64,000 nucleotides of DNA, taken from assembly GCA_947589095.1 (NCBI GenBank), contig CANQBX010000015.1, positions 1-64,000 of the forward strand, in the 5' to 3' direction. The position numbers were made by a program, and so were the translations under genes. How positions within the stretch are numbered: the first letter of the stretch is position 1; each line of letters opens with the position of its first letter. This document shows positions 1-7,847 of the stretch, piece by piece. A model generated the notes under the pieces. The model saw only the letters and a program-made list of their open reading frames with translations. It had not been told where the DNA came from and made no database searches. The stretch comes from an uncultured Lachnospiraceae bacterium (lineage in GTDB: Bacteria > Bacillota > Clostridia > Lachnospirales > Lachnospiraceae).

Positions 1-181
1 TTTCAAGTGGAGGTTGGAGAAAGACTAATTTCTACTTGGGCCCCTCAGAAGTGGAAGTTAACTTTTCACTTCACCGAACGAAAACAGGCGAAAAGTCTGA
101 TTGCGTATTTCCGGTTTTTCTGCTATGATAAAGGAAGCAAAAAAGTATCCTAAAGGAGAGCAGAAAAAAGGAGGGCCGGGT

Positions 182-1678
182 ATGAGAGAGTGCGGAATAT
201 TGCTGCCTGTCGCCAGCCTGCCGTCGGAGTACGGGATTGGTGCGTTTTCGAAGGAGGCTTATCAGTTTATCGATGATCTGCGGGCGGCAGGACAGAATTA
301 CTGGCAGATTCTGCCGCTGGGACCGACAGGCTATGGGGATTCGCCCTATCAGGCGTTTTCGGCCTTTGCGGGGAATCCGTATTTCATCGATCTGGAGCAG
401 CTGATCGCGGACGGACTGCTGACGGAGCGGGAGTGCGGCGAGGCGTATTTCGGGGACGACGAGAGATATATCAACTATGAAGCCATCTACAACAACCGTT
501 TCAAGGTGCTGAGGAAGGCTTATGAGCGGTGGAAGGAACGTATCCTTGCGTCCGGCAGGGAGCTGGACCGGGAACTGACGGCGGATCTTGGCGAGGAGAC
601 GCTGGATTACTGCTTCTACGCGGCAGTAAAGCGTTCTTTCGGCGAGAAAAGCTGGAGTGAATGGGATGAGGATATCAAGCTCCGCAGGCCGGAGGCGGTG
701 GCGCGCTACCGCAGAGAGCTGGAGGATGAGATCCGTTTCTATGAGTTCCAGCAGATGATGTTCCTTTCGCAGTGGCATGCGCTGAAAAGGTATGCCAACG
801 ACCGGGGCATCCGCATTATCGGGGATATTCCGATCTATGTGGCGTTTGACAGTTCCGACAGCTGGAGCCATCCGGAATTATTCCAGTTTGATGAAAGATG
901 CCGGCCGGAGGCGGTGGCGGGAGTGCCGCCGGATGCGTTCTCCGCTACAGGGCAGCTGTGGGGGAATCCTCTGTACCGTTGGAGCTATCATAAGAAGACC
1001 GGTTACGCCTGGTGGCTTCGCCGGATGAAATACTGCTTCGATCTGTACGATGTAGTGCGTGTGGATCATTTCCGGGGCTTTGAGAAGTATTACTCTGTTC
1101 CTGCCGGCGACACGACGGCGGAGAACGGCAGATGGGAGAAGGGGCCGGGTTACGCCCTGTTCAAGAAGATGAAGGATGAACTGGGTGAGCTGAATATTAT
1201 AGCGGAGGATCTCGGCTTTCTGACGCCGGAGGTTCTTGAGATGGTGGAAAAGACCGGATTCCCCGGTATGAAGGTGCTGCAGTTTGCTTTCGATTCCAGA
1301 GAGAAGAGCAATTATCTGCCCTGCTTCTATACGCCCAACAGCGTCGTTTATACCGGAACCCACGATAACGATACGGTCAGGAGCTGGTACGAGACGATCC
1401 CCCAGAGAGACCGGGATTTCGCGGCCCGGTATATGGGTGTGACGGATCCGGACTGGGAGGATATTCATTGGCTGTTTATCCGCGCGGCCCTGGCCAGCGT
1501 TTCCAGGCTGGCGGTGATTCCGCTGCAGGATTATCTGGGGCTTGGCTGGGAGGCACGCATCAACACGCCGTCCACGCTGGGCGGCAACTGGGAGTGGCGC
1601 ATGAAAAAGGGCGAGTTTACCCGCCCGGTTATTGATAAATGCCGCGAGATGAATCACCTCTACGCGCGCGGACAGTGA
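182..1678 (+). CDS. malQ: 4-alpha-glucanotransferase (amylomaltase, GH77)
   Basis: MRECGILLPVASLPSEYGIGAFSKEAYQFIDDL...QILPLGPTGYGDSPYQAFSAFAGNPYFIDL and VRVDHFRGFEKYY; start chosen at the ATG after an AGGAGGG-like RBS. Confidence 0.95.
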   Translation: MRECGILLPVASLPSEYGIGAFSKEAYQFIDDLRAAGQNYWQILPLGPTGYGDSPYQAFSAFAGNPYFIDLEQLIADGLLTERECGEAYFGDDERYINYEAIYNNRFKVLRKAYERWKERILASGRELDRELTADLGEETLDYCFYAAVKRSFGEKSWSEWDEDIKLRRPEAVARYRRELEDEIRFYEFQQMMFLSQWHALKRYANDRGIRIIGDIPIYVAFDSSDSWSHPELFQFDERCRPEAVAGVPPDAFSATGQLWGNPLYRWSYHKKTGYAWWLRRMKYCFDLYDVVRVDHFRGFEKYYSVPAGDTTAENGRWEKGPGYALFKKMKDELGELNIIAEDLGFLTPEVLEMVEKTGFPGMKVLQFAFDSREKSNYLPCFYTPNSVVYTGTHDNDTVRSWYETIPQRDRDFAARYMGVTDPDWEDIHWLFIRAALASVSRLAVIPLQDYLGLGWEARINTPSTLGGNWEWRMKKGEFTRPVIDKCREMNHLYARGQ

Positions 1679-1692
1679 TTCCCAGGAGACGG

Positions 1693-2379
1693 TTATTCCG
1701 CGGGGCGGGCCGCATCGTTGTCGGCCTCCACGGTTTTCTCCTCCAGGGAGAGCGTCTGCTGGATCTCATTCCCTGACATATCCCTTATGATTACGGTAAG
1801 CCCTGTGGTATCGATCTCGAATGTTGCGGTCCCGGCGGTCTTATCGACGGACAAGGGTGCGATCTGCCGGCCGTCACCGGTGACGGCCGACAGATTCTCA
1901 TAATCGACCCCCGACTGGGTATCGATAAGCTGAAGCGTCACATGACCGTCTGTCGGCGGCAGAACAGGGGTTATTTCCGGCGGTTTATCGTCCAGCTCGT
2001 CGATCACTTCGTAACCGGTCACTGCCATACGGTTGAAATTCTCCATGTGTATCTCCAGTACGCCGTTGTGCGTGATGGTAGACTGGTAGCTCTTCCGGCC
2101 GATCTGCGTCAGGTTGAGCGGTTCTCCGTCCAGCGTGATGGTCACGTTCCGCAGAGGCATGAAGGAAGTGATCGTGAACGTAATATCGGTAGTACGGTAG
2201 TCGTTGGTCTTGGCGATGGTCACTTCATAGCCGGGCTTGGTAGTAACCAGGAAGAAGATGATCAGGTTGACGACGACAAAAGGCAGAATATAAAATAGTA
2301 AAAGCCGAACCCATTCCAGCTGCAGGATGCTGTTCCGTCTTCTGGCCGGGGTGCGGCGGTAGGCGCGCTGCTGTTCCAT
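1693..2379 (-). CDS. single-pass membrane protein with extracellular Ig-like region, function unknown
   Basis: MEQQRAYRRTPARRRN... then a hydrophobic segment (LLLFYILPFVVVNLIIFFLV) and a beta-rich C-terminus; RBS aggaatc upstream of the ATG; the longer ORF start is unlikely. Confidence 0.6.
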   Translation of the reverse strand: MEQQRAYRRTPARRRNSILQLEWVRLLLFYILPFVVVNLIIFFLVTTKPGYEVTIAKTNDYRTTDITFTITSFMPLRNVTITLDGEPLNLTQIGRKSYQSTITHNGVLEIHMENFNRMAVTGYEVIDELDDKPPEITPVLPPTDGHVTLQLIDTQSGVDYENLSAVTGDGRQIAPLSVDKTAGTATFEIDTTGLTVIIRDMSGNEIQQTLSLEEKTVEADNDAARPAE

Positions 2380-2588
2380 AAGATTCCTCCATTGACCTTT
2401 GATGCAGAAGATAAAACCGGCTGCCGGGCTGCCTGCCGCATACATCTGTCGGGCCGGCACGGGAAAGCCGTATCCATAGCATACCAGAAAATCGGGAATC
2501 TTACAAGTTCTACTTCTAAAAATATGCATTTTGTGATAAGATGTTCGTGTCGCTCCAATGTATTTCCACATGGAAAGAGAGGACAGCA

Positions 2589-3128
2589 ATGATTCAAAAA
2601 GCCGCGGCTTATGCTGCGAAAGCACATGAAGGCGCCCTTCGCAAGGGGAGCAGTATGCCCTATATTGTACACCCGAAGGAGGTGGCGGCTATCGTGGCGG
2701 CCATGGGCGGCAGGCCGGAAGAGATTGCCGCAGCGTATCTGCATGATGTGATTGAAGACGCCGGGATCACCTATGAGCAGCTGCTTGCTGAATTCGGACA
2801 GACAGTAGCGGAGCTTGTCCTGGCGGAGAGCGAAGACAAGACAAAGACCTGGATAGAACGCAAGCAGGCGACGATCGACCGGCTTCGTTCGGCGGCGCGG
2901 GAGGAGAAGCTGATCACATTTGCGGACAAGCTCAGCAACCTGCGCAGCACCGCCGAGGATTATCTGGCCATGGGCGATACGATCTGGCAGAAATTCCGTC
3001 AGAAAGAGAAAGCCATGCATGCGTGGTATTACCGGAGCGTGTTCGAAAGCTTCGGCGACTTCAGCGGCTTTCCGTTCTACAGAGAATATGAAATGCTCCT
3101 GGAACTGGTCTTCGGGGATATTGAATGA
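2589..3128 (+). CDS. HD-domain protein, RelA/SpoT hydrolase-like (MESH1/SAH-like)
   Basis: AAAYAAKAHEGALRKGSSMPYIVHPKEVA...AAYLHDVIEDAGITYEQL (HDxxED) ...FADKLSNLRS. Confidence 0.8.
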   Translation: MIQKAAAYAAKAHEGALRKGSSMPYIVHPKEVAAIVAAMGGRPEEIAAAYLHDVIEDAGITYEQLLAEFGQTVAELVLAESEDKTKTWIERKQATIDRLRSAAREEKLITFADKLSNLRSTAEDYLAMGDTIWQKFRQKEKAMHAWYYRSVFESFGDFSGFPFYREYEMLLELVFGDIE

Positions 3129-3142
3129 GCGTCCTGCGCCGG

Positions 3143-4171
3143 CTATACCGGCAGCTTCCGCGGGGCCGGCAGTTTGCCGCGCCGCACCTTTCCCGTGCTG
3201 CCGCGGGTGATCAGTTCTGCCCTTAAGAGCAGAGTCCCGATATAGGTCTGGTTGATCAGGCTGTGGAGCGCATAGAAGCCGCAGTTGCCCAGCGCTTCCT
3301 GATTCTGCCGGATCGTGGTCAGCCCGGGGCTTGTATAGGCGGCGAAGGGCGCGTCGTCAAAGCCGACGATGCTTATATCCTCCGGAATTCGGTAACCCAT
3401 ATCCATACATGCGACGATCACCGCCTGGGCCAGCAGGTCTGTGCCGCAGACGATGGCGGTCACCTGGCTGGACAGAAGTCTGGGAAGGAATTTCTGCGTA
3501 CATTCCGAGATAAAATATGAGCAGCCGACACGGTTCTGGCTCACTGCCAATCCGTAGGCGTCCATGGCGTCCAAAAACGCGTTATGGCGTTTCCGTGATA
3601 TAAAGGAATCCATATCGCCGCCAAGGTATCCGATCTGCGAGTGTCCAAGCTCGTTCAGATGGCCGATCGTCATCATGAAAGCTTCCGGATTGTCTACGCC
3701 GATATAGCCGACCCGCGGATTCTCCGGGATATAGTTGTCGTAGAGAACCGCCGGCGTCCGTGCAGTCTTCAGTTCCTCCATCCAGGGATCCAGGAGCGAC
3801 ATGCCAAGGATGAATGCGCCCTTGTATTCACGGGAGAGCATAAACGCGTCGTAGGAGATATCCTTCTGCTGATCTTCCGTGACAGCGACCACATCTACAT
3901 CCCAGCCGGCCGGCACCGCCAGCTTCTTGAATCCCATAACGATATCGTAACCGAAATCGCCGGGATCTTCGTGGTGAAGGTTCTCTACGATCACGCAGAG
4001 CCTGTTGGCGGTATTCTTTCTGGCCCGGTTCCTCGCGTAGCCGATCTCCACGGCGGTTTCGAGAACTTTTTTTCGTAAGGTTTCGCTCACGTCGTCGGCG
4101 CCGTTCAGCGCTTTTGAAACAGTTCCCTTGGAAATTCCCAGTTTATCGGCAATATCATTGATTGTTGGCAT
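3143..4171 (-). CDS. LacI family transcriptional regulator
   Basis: MPTINDIADKLGISKGTVSKALNGADDVSETLRKKVLETAVEIGYARNRAR HTH followed by a periplasmic-binding-like domain. Confidence 0.93.
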   Translation of the reverse strand: MPTINDIADKLGISKGTVSKALNGADDVSETLRKKVLETAVEIGYARNRARKNTANRLCVIVENLHHEDPGDFGYDIVMGFKKLAVPAGWDVDVVAVTEDQQKDISYDAFMLSREYKGAFILGMSLLDPWMEELKTARTPAVLYDNYIPENPRVGYIGVDNPEAFMMTIGHLNELGHSQIGYLGGDMDSFISRKRHNAFLDAMDAYGLAVSQNRVGCSYFISECTQKFLPRLLSSQVTAIVCGTDLLAQAVIVACMDMGYRIPEDISIVGFDDAPFAAYTSPGLTTIRQNQEALGNCGFYALHSLINQTYIGTLLLRAELITRGSTGKVRRGKLPAPRKLPV

Positions 4172-4373
4172 ATCTGTCACTCCAATACATATCTGACGGC
4201 GTTTCATGATTTCCAATAAAATTATACAAAAAAATGCGGAAAAATGCAAGAGTTCGCATGTTAAAGATAAATATTTAGCCAGGTTTCGAACGCCAGAGCG
4301 TGAAATGTGTGCATTTTTACTTGATATGTGCAGGAAATCTGTTCGGAAGCCTGTAAGAATAATAAAAAACCGC

Positions 4374-4403
4374 TTGACAATCAGCTGCGGTTTGCTAAAT
4401 AAT
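4374..4403 (+). promoter_or_regulatory. candidate sigma-A promoter for the debranching enzyme operon
   Basis: TTGACA at 4374-4379, ~16-18 bp spacer, then TAAATAAT. Confidence 0.5.
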
Positions 4404-4496
4404 GAGGATAATGGAAACTAAGAAAAACTTTGGAACCGGCAGAGAGCTGGGGAAGGACGGCAGGACCGCGCCGGAGAGAGAACAGGAGAACGGATC

Positions 4497-6965
4497 ATGA
4501 GGTTTGTATACGGCAAACAGGACTGGGCGACACGGGAGCGCGGACAGGAGAACGTCTATCTGCTGACGAACGGATTGGGCGGCTTTTCCTGCGCTTCTAT
4601 GATCAATTCAAATACAAGAAACGACCAGGCGCTGCTGATGGCCAGCCTGCGCGCTCCGAACCTGCGTTATAATATGGTGAACCGCCTGGAAGAGACGCTG
4701 GAGGCGAGGACGGCAGGGGCAGGCGCGGCCGCAAAGCCGGCAGGGGCGAGCGCGGCAGAGGAGGCCGTAGCTGCGAAACCGGCAGGGGAGGCTGCGGCCG
4801 CGAAACCGGCGGAGGAGGCCGCGGCCGCGAAACCGGCAGAGGAGGCCGTGGCCGCGAAACCGGCAGAGGAGGCCGTGGCTGCGAAACCGGCAGGGGAGGC
4901 TGTGGCTGCGAAACCGGCGGGGGCCGAATCTCCGGCGGGGATAGGCCGCGTGCATCTGTCCTCGCAGGAATTTACGGACGCGCTGCGGAATGAGAACGGA
5001 TATCTGTATCTGAACGGTTTTATATATGAAGATTACCCGGAGTGGACCTTCCAGGCCGGAGGCGTGGAAGTCGTAAAACGTGTGGGAATGGCCCGGGGGA
5101 AGAATCTGACGGTGGTGCAGTACCGGCTGGAGAACCGTACGGATAAGGCGGCGCGGCTGGTCGTGCGGCCTCATTTGCAGTTTGTTCCGAAGGGCGCGCG
5201 GCTTTTGGACGAACCGGAATTTACGGTGAGACGATGCGGCGCGGGAAAGCGGGATTCCGATACGGCGGCGCGGGGAGGGGATCCCGCTGCGGAATATCCG
5301 GAGGTATATGAGATTACCGCGCGGAAGCTGCGGCTGTATATGCAGACAGACGGTGGGGTGGAGACGTTCGCGCCGGAGTTTTGCGACGGTGCGTATTATG
5401 CCTATGATGCCTGCGACGGCCGCGACAGCGTCGGAAGAACCTGCGTTCTCTGTGAGATCTCGAGGACGGTTCCGGCCCGTGAAAGCGCGGTGCTGGAGCT
5501 TATGTTTAACACAGAGCGGGACTTTCCGGTTTCGGCGGAGCCGGTTTTTGACGAAGCGTCGGAATACCGGCGCATGCTGCGGGAGACGGCCGGCGTGACC
5601 GGGGAGGCGGCCCTTCAGCTGGCGGTGAGCGCCGATCAGTTCATCGCAGAGCGGGAATCCACCGGCGGGTGTACGATCCTGGCGGGGTATCCGTTCTTCG
5701 AGGACTGGGGGCGCGACACGATGATCGCGCTCGAGGGCTGCTGCATGAGTACCGGCCAATATGATACGGCGAAGAGCATTTTGCGGACATTCGCGTCGTA
5801 CTGCCGGAAGGGTCTGATGCCGAACCTTTTCCCCGAAGGCGGCATAGAACCGCGGTACAATACGGCCGACGCGGCGCTTTTGTTTATCAACAGCGTCTAT
5901 ACTTATGTGACGCGGACGGGCGATAATGAATTCGTCCGGGAAATGTGGCCGGTGATGACGCAGATCATCGAGGCGTACCGGGACGGGACCGATTACGGCA
6001 TCCGCATGGATGAGGACGGACTGATCCGGGCAGGTCTGGAGTATGATCAGGTGACCTGGATGGATGTGCGGATCGGCGATCATCTGCCTACGCCCCGGCA
6101 CGGGAAACCGGTGGAGATCAACGCCTGCTGGTATAACGCGCTGAAGGTGATGGAGAAGCTGGGCAGCGGGCTGCATTTCGACGAAACGGAGCCTTCCGCG
6201 GACGAGCCGGCGGGAGCGCCTGGGGCCGGAAGGCAGGAAGAAAACGGACTGTCCGGCGAAGGCAGTGCGGGTGGCGGCGCCCGGTCGGATATGGAAAGCA
6301 GTGCGGGTGGCGGCGCCCGGCCGGATATGGAAAGCAGGCGGACGTTCGCCCGCCGGTGCGGGCTTCTGGCGGAACGGACAAAGGAAAGCTTCCGGCGTGA
6401 GTTCTGGATGGAGGATAAAGGCTGGCTTAAGGATGTTCTGTCCGGTACGAAGGCGGACGGACAGTTCCGCTGCAATCAGATCTGGGCGGTCTCGATGCCG
6501 TTTTCCATGCTGGACAGACAGCAGGAGAGGAGGATCGTCGACGCGGTTTACGAGAAGCTCTATACACCCTACGGGCTGCGGACGCTCAGCATGGACGATC
6601 CGGAGTTTCATGCGTCCTATGGCGGCGAGCTGCGCGCGAGGGATCTGGCGTATCATCAGGGGACGGTGTGGGTATTCCCAATGGGAGCCTATTATCTGGC
6701 GTACTTAAAGACCCGGGATTACGCGCCGGACGCGGTGCGGACCGTCCGGAGACAGACGGCGGTTTTGGAGAGCGCTCTGCGTGAGGGATGCATCGGACAG
6801 CTGCCGGAGATCTATGACGGGGAGCGGCCGACATTTTCCAGAGGCTGCTTCGCGCAGGCATGGAGTGTGGGAGAGATGCTGCGGGTGTATGAGGCCCTGG
6901 ACGCGGCGGAGCGGGATATGGGAGCAGGACAAGAACATGGGAAAAACGGAGCTGCATTACGATAA
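4497..6965 (+). CDS. amylo-alpha-1,6-glucosidase / glycogen debranching enzyme family protein with low-complexity insertions
   Basis: VYLLTNGLGGFSCASMINSNTRNDQALLMASL...GYPFFEDWGRDTMIALEG...NLFPEGGIEPRYNTADAALLFI; GDE N- and C-domain motifs. Confidence 0.9.
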   Translation: MRFVYGKQDWATRERGQENVYLLTNGLGGFSCASMINSNTRNDQALLMASLRAPNLRYNMVNRLEETLEARTAGAGAAAKPAGASAAEEAVAAKPAGEAAAAKPAEEAAAAKPAEEAVAAKPAEEAVAAKPAGEAVAAKPAGAESPAGIGRVHLSSQEFTDALRNENGYLYLNGFIYEDYPEWTFQAGGVEVVKRVGMARGKNLTVVQYRLENRTDKAARLVVRPHLQFVPKGARLLDEPEFTVRRCGAGKRDSDTAARGGDPAAEYPEVYEITARKLRLYMQTDGGVETFAPEFCDGAYYAYDACDGRDSVGRTCVLCEISRTVPARESAVLELMFNTERDFPVSAEPVFDEASEYRRMLRETAGVTGEAALQLAVSADQFIAERESTGGCTILAGYPFFEDWGRDTMIALEGCCMSTGQYDTAKSILRTFASYCRKGLMPNLFPEGGIEPRYNTADAALLFINSVYTYVTRTGDNEFVREMWPVMTQIIEAYRDGTDYGIRMDEDGLIRAGLEYDQVTWMDVRIGDHLPTPRHGKPVEINACWYNALKVMEKLGSGLHFDETEPSADEPAGAPGAGRQEENGLSGEGSAGGGARSDMESSAGGGARPDMESRRTFARRCGLLAERTKESFRREFWMEDKGWLKDVLSGTKADGQFRCNQIWAVSMPFSMLDRQQERRIVDAVYEKLYTPYGLRTLSMDDPEFHASYGGELRARDLAYHQGTVWVFPMGAYYLAYLKTRDYAPDAVRTVRRQTAVLESALREGCIGQLPEIYDGERPTFSRGCFAQAWSVGEMLRVYEALDAAERDMGAGQEHGKNGAALR
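4761..4922 (+). repeat. six tandem 27-bp in-frame units encoding EA(V/A)AAKPA(G/E)
   Basis: Read directly: EAVAAKPAG/EAAAAKPAE/EAAAAKPAE/EAVAAKPAE/EAVAAKPAG/EAVAAKPAG. Confidence 0.95.
6262..6333 (+). repeat. 36-bp tandem duplication, in frame (SAGGGAR(S/P)DMES)
   Basis: gcagtgcgggtggcggcgcccgg(t/c)cggatatggaaa occurs twice, starting at 6262 and 6298. Confidence 0.95.
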
Positions 6966-7809
6966 TTATATATTCGACCTGTACGGAACGCTGATCGATA
7001 TCCGCACCGACGAGGAGGATATAAAAGCGTGGGAGAAAATGGCGCTGCTATACCGGTATTACGGTGCGGCTTATGAGGCGGGGGAACTGCGCGGGGCGTA
7101 TGTCTCGGCTGTCCATGACGCGCTGGATGCGTCCCGAAGGGAGAACGGCGGGGAGGCATCCGGCGCGTCTCGGAGAGAGTACGACGGGGAGGCATCCGGC
7201 ACGTCCCGGAGCGAGTACGGCTGTGAGGCATCCGGCGCATTCCGAAGGGAGAAGGGCGGGGATGCGCGGCCGGAGCAGGCCGATACGGCCGAGATCCGCG
7301 TCGAGGCGGTCTTCCGCCGTTTGTACGAGGACAGAGGCGTCCGGCCGGACGAGGAACTGGTGCTGTGGACCTGCCGGATATTTCGCATTGCCACGACGGT
7401 TTACATCCGTCTGTTCCCGCAGGTAAAGGAACGGCTGCGCCGGCTTCGCGAAAACGGCGCCCGCACCTATCTCCTGACCAATGCGCAGCGGGTATTTACG
7501 GAAAATGAACTTCGCATCTTCGGGCTGGAGGAGTATTTTGACGGCATGATCATGTCGTCGGACAAATATATCAAGAAGCCGGACCGCCGTTTCTATCAGT
7601 GCCTGATCGACACATACGGGCTGGATCCGGCCCGGTGCCTGATGAGCGGAGACGACGCGGTCTGCGATGTGGCGGGGGCGAGAAACGCCGGAATGGACGG
7701 ATATCTGGTGAAACATACGCCGGCGCGGCGCAGGGGACAGGACTGCGGGTCTGTTCCCGACCGGCGCGCCGGCGCCGGTCATGCCGGAAGAAAGGTTCCG
7801 CTCGTATGA
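6937..7809 (+). CDS. HAD family hydrolase
   Basis: YIFDLYGTLIDIRTDEED (DxYGTL), YLLTNAQRVF, KKPDRRFY, MSGDDAVCDVAGARNAGMDGYLV; overlaps the upstream gene by 29 bp. Confidence 0.88.
   Translation: MGKTELHYDNYIFDLYGTLIDIRTDEEDIKAWEKMALLYRYYGAAYEAGELRGAYVSAVHDALDASRRENGGEASGASRREYDGEASGTSRSEYGCEASGAFRREKGGDARPEQADTAEIRVEAVFRRLYEDRGVRPDEELVLWTCRIFRIATTVYIRLFPQVKERLRRLRENGARTYLLTNAQRVFTENELRIFGLEEYFDGMIMSSDKYIKKPDRRFYQCLIDTYGLDPARCLMSGDDAVCDVAGARNAGMDGYLVKHTPARRRGQDCGSVPDRRAGAGHAGRKVPLV
7129..7266 (+). repeat. 36-bp degenerate in-frame repeat, three full units plus a partial fourth
   Basis: ASRRENGGEASG / ASRREYDGEASG / TSRSEYGCEASG / AFRREKGGDA; units start at 7129, 7165, 7201, 7237. Confidence 0.92.
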
Positions 7810-7847
7810 GCGTAATTTCATAGAACTATCATAAACGGAGGAAAACT

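Noticed and set aside
4608-6656. 682-aa minus-strand ORF
   Set aside because: Lies wholly antisense to the debranching enzyme; Arg/Pro/His-rich composition is typical of GC-rich antisense frames; no recognisable domain.
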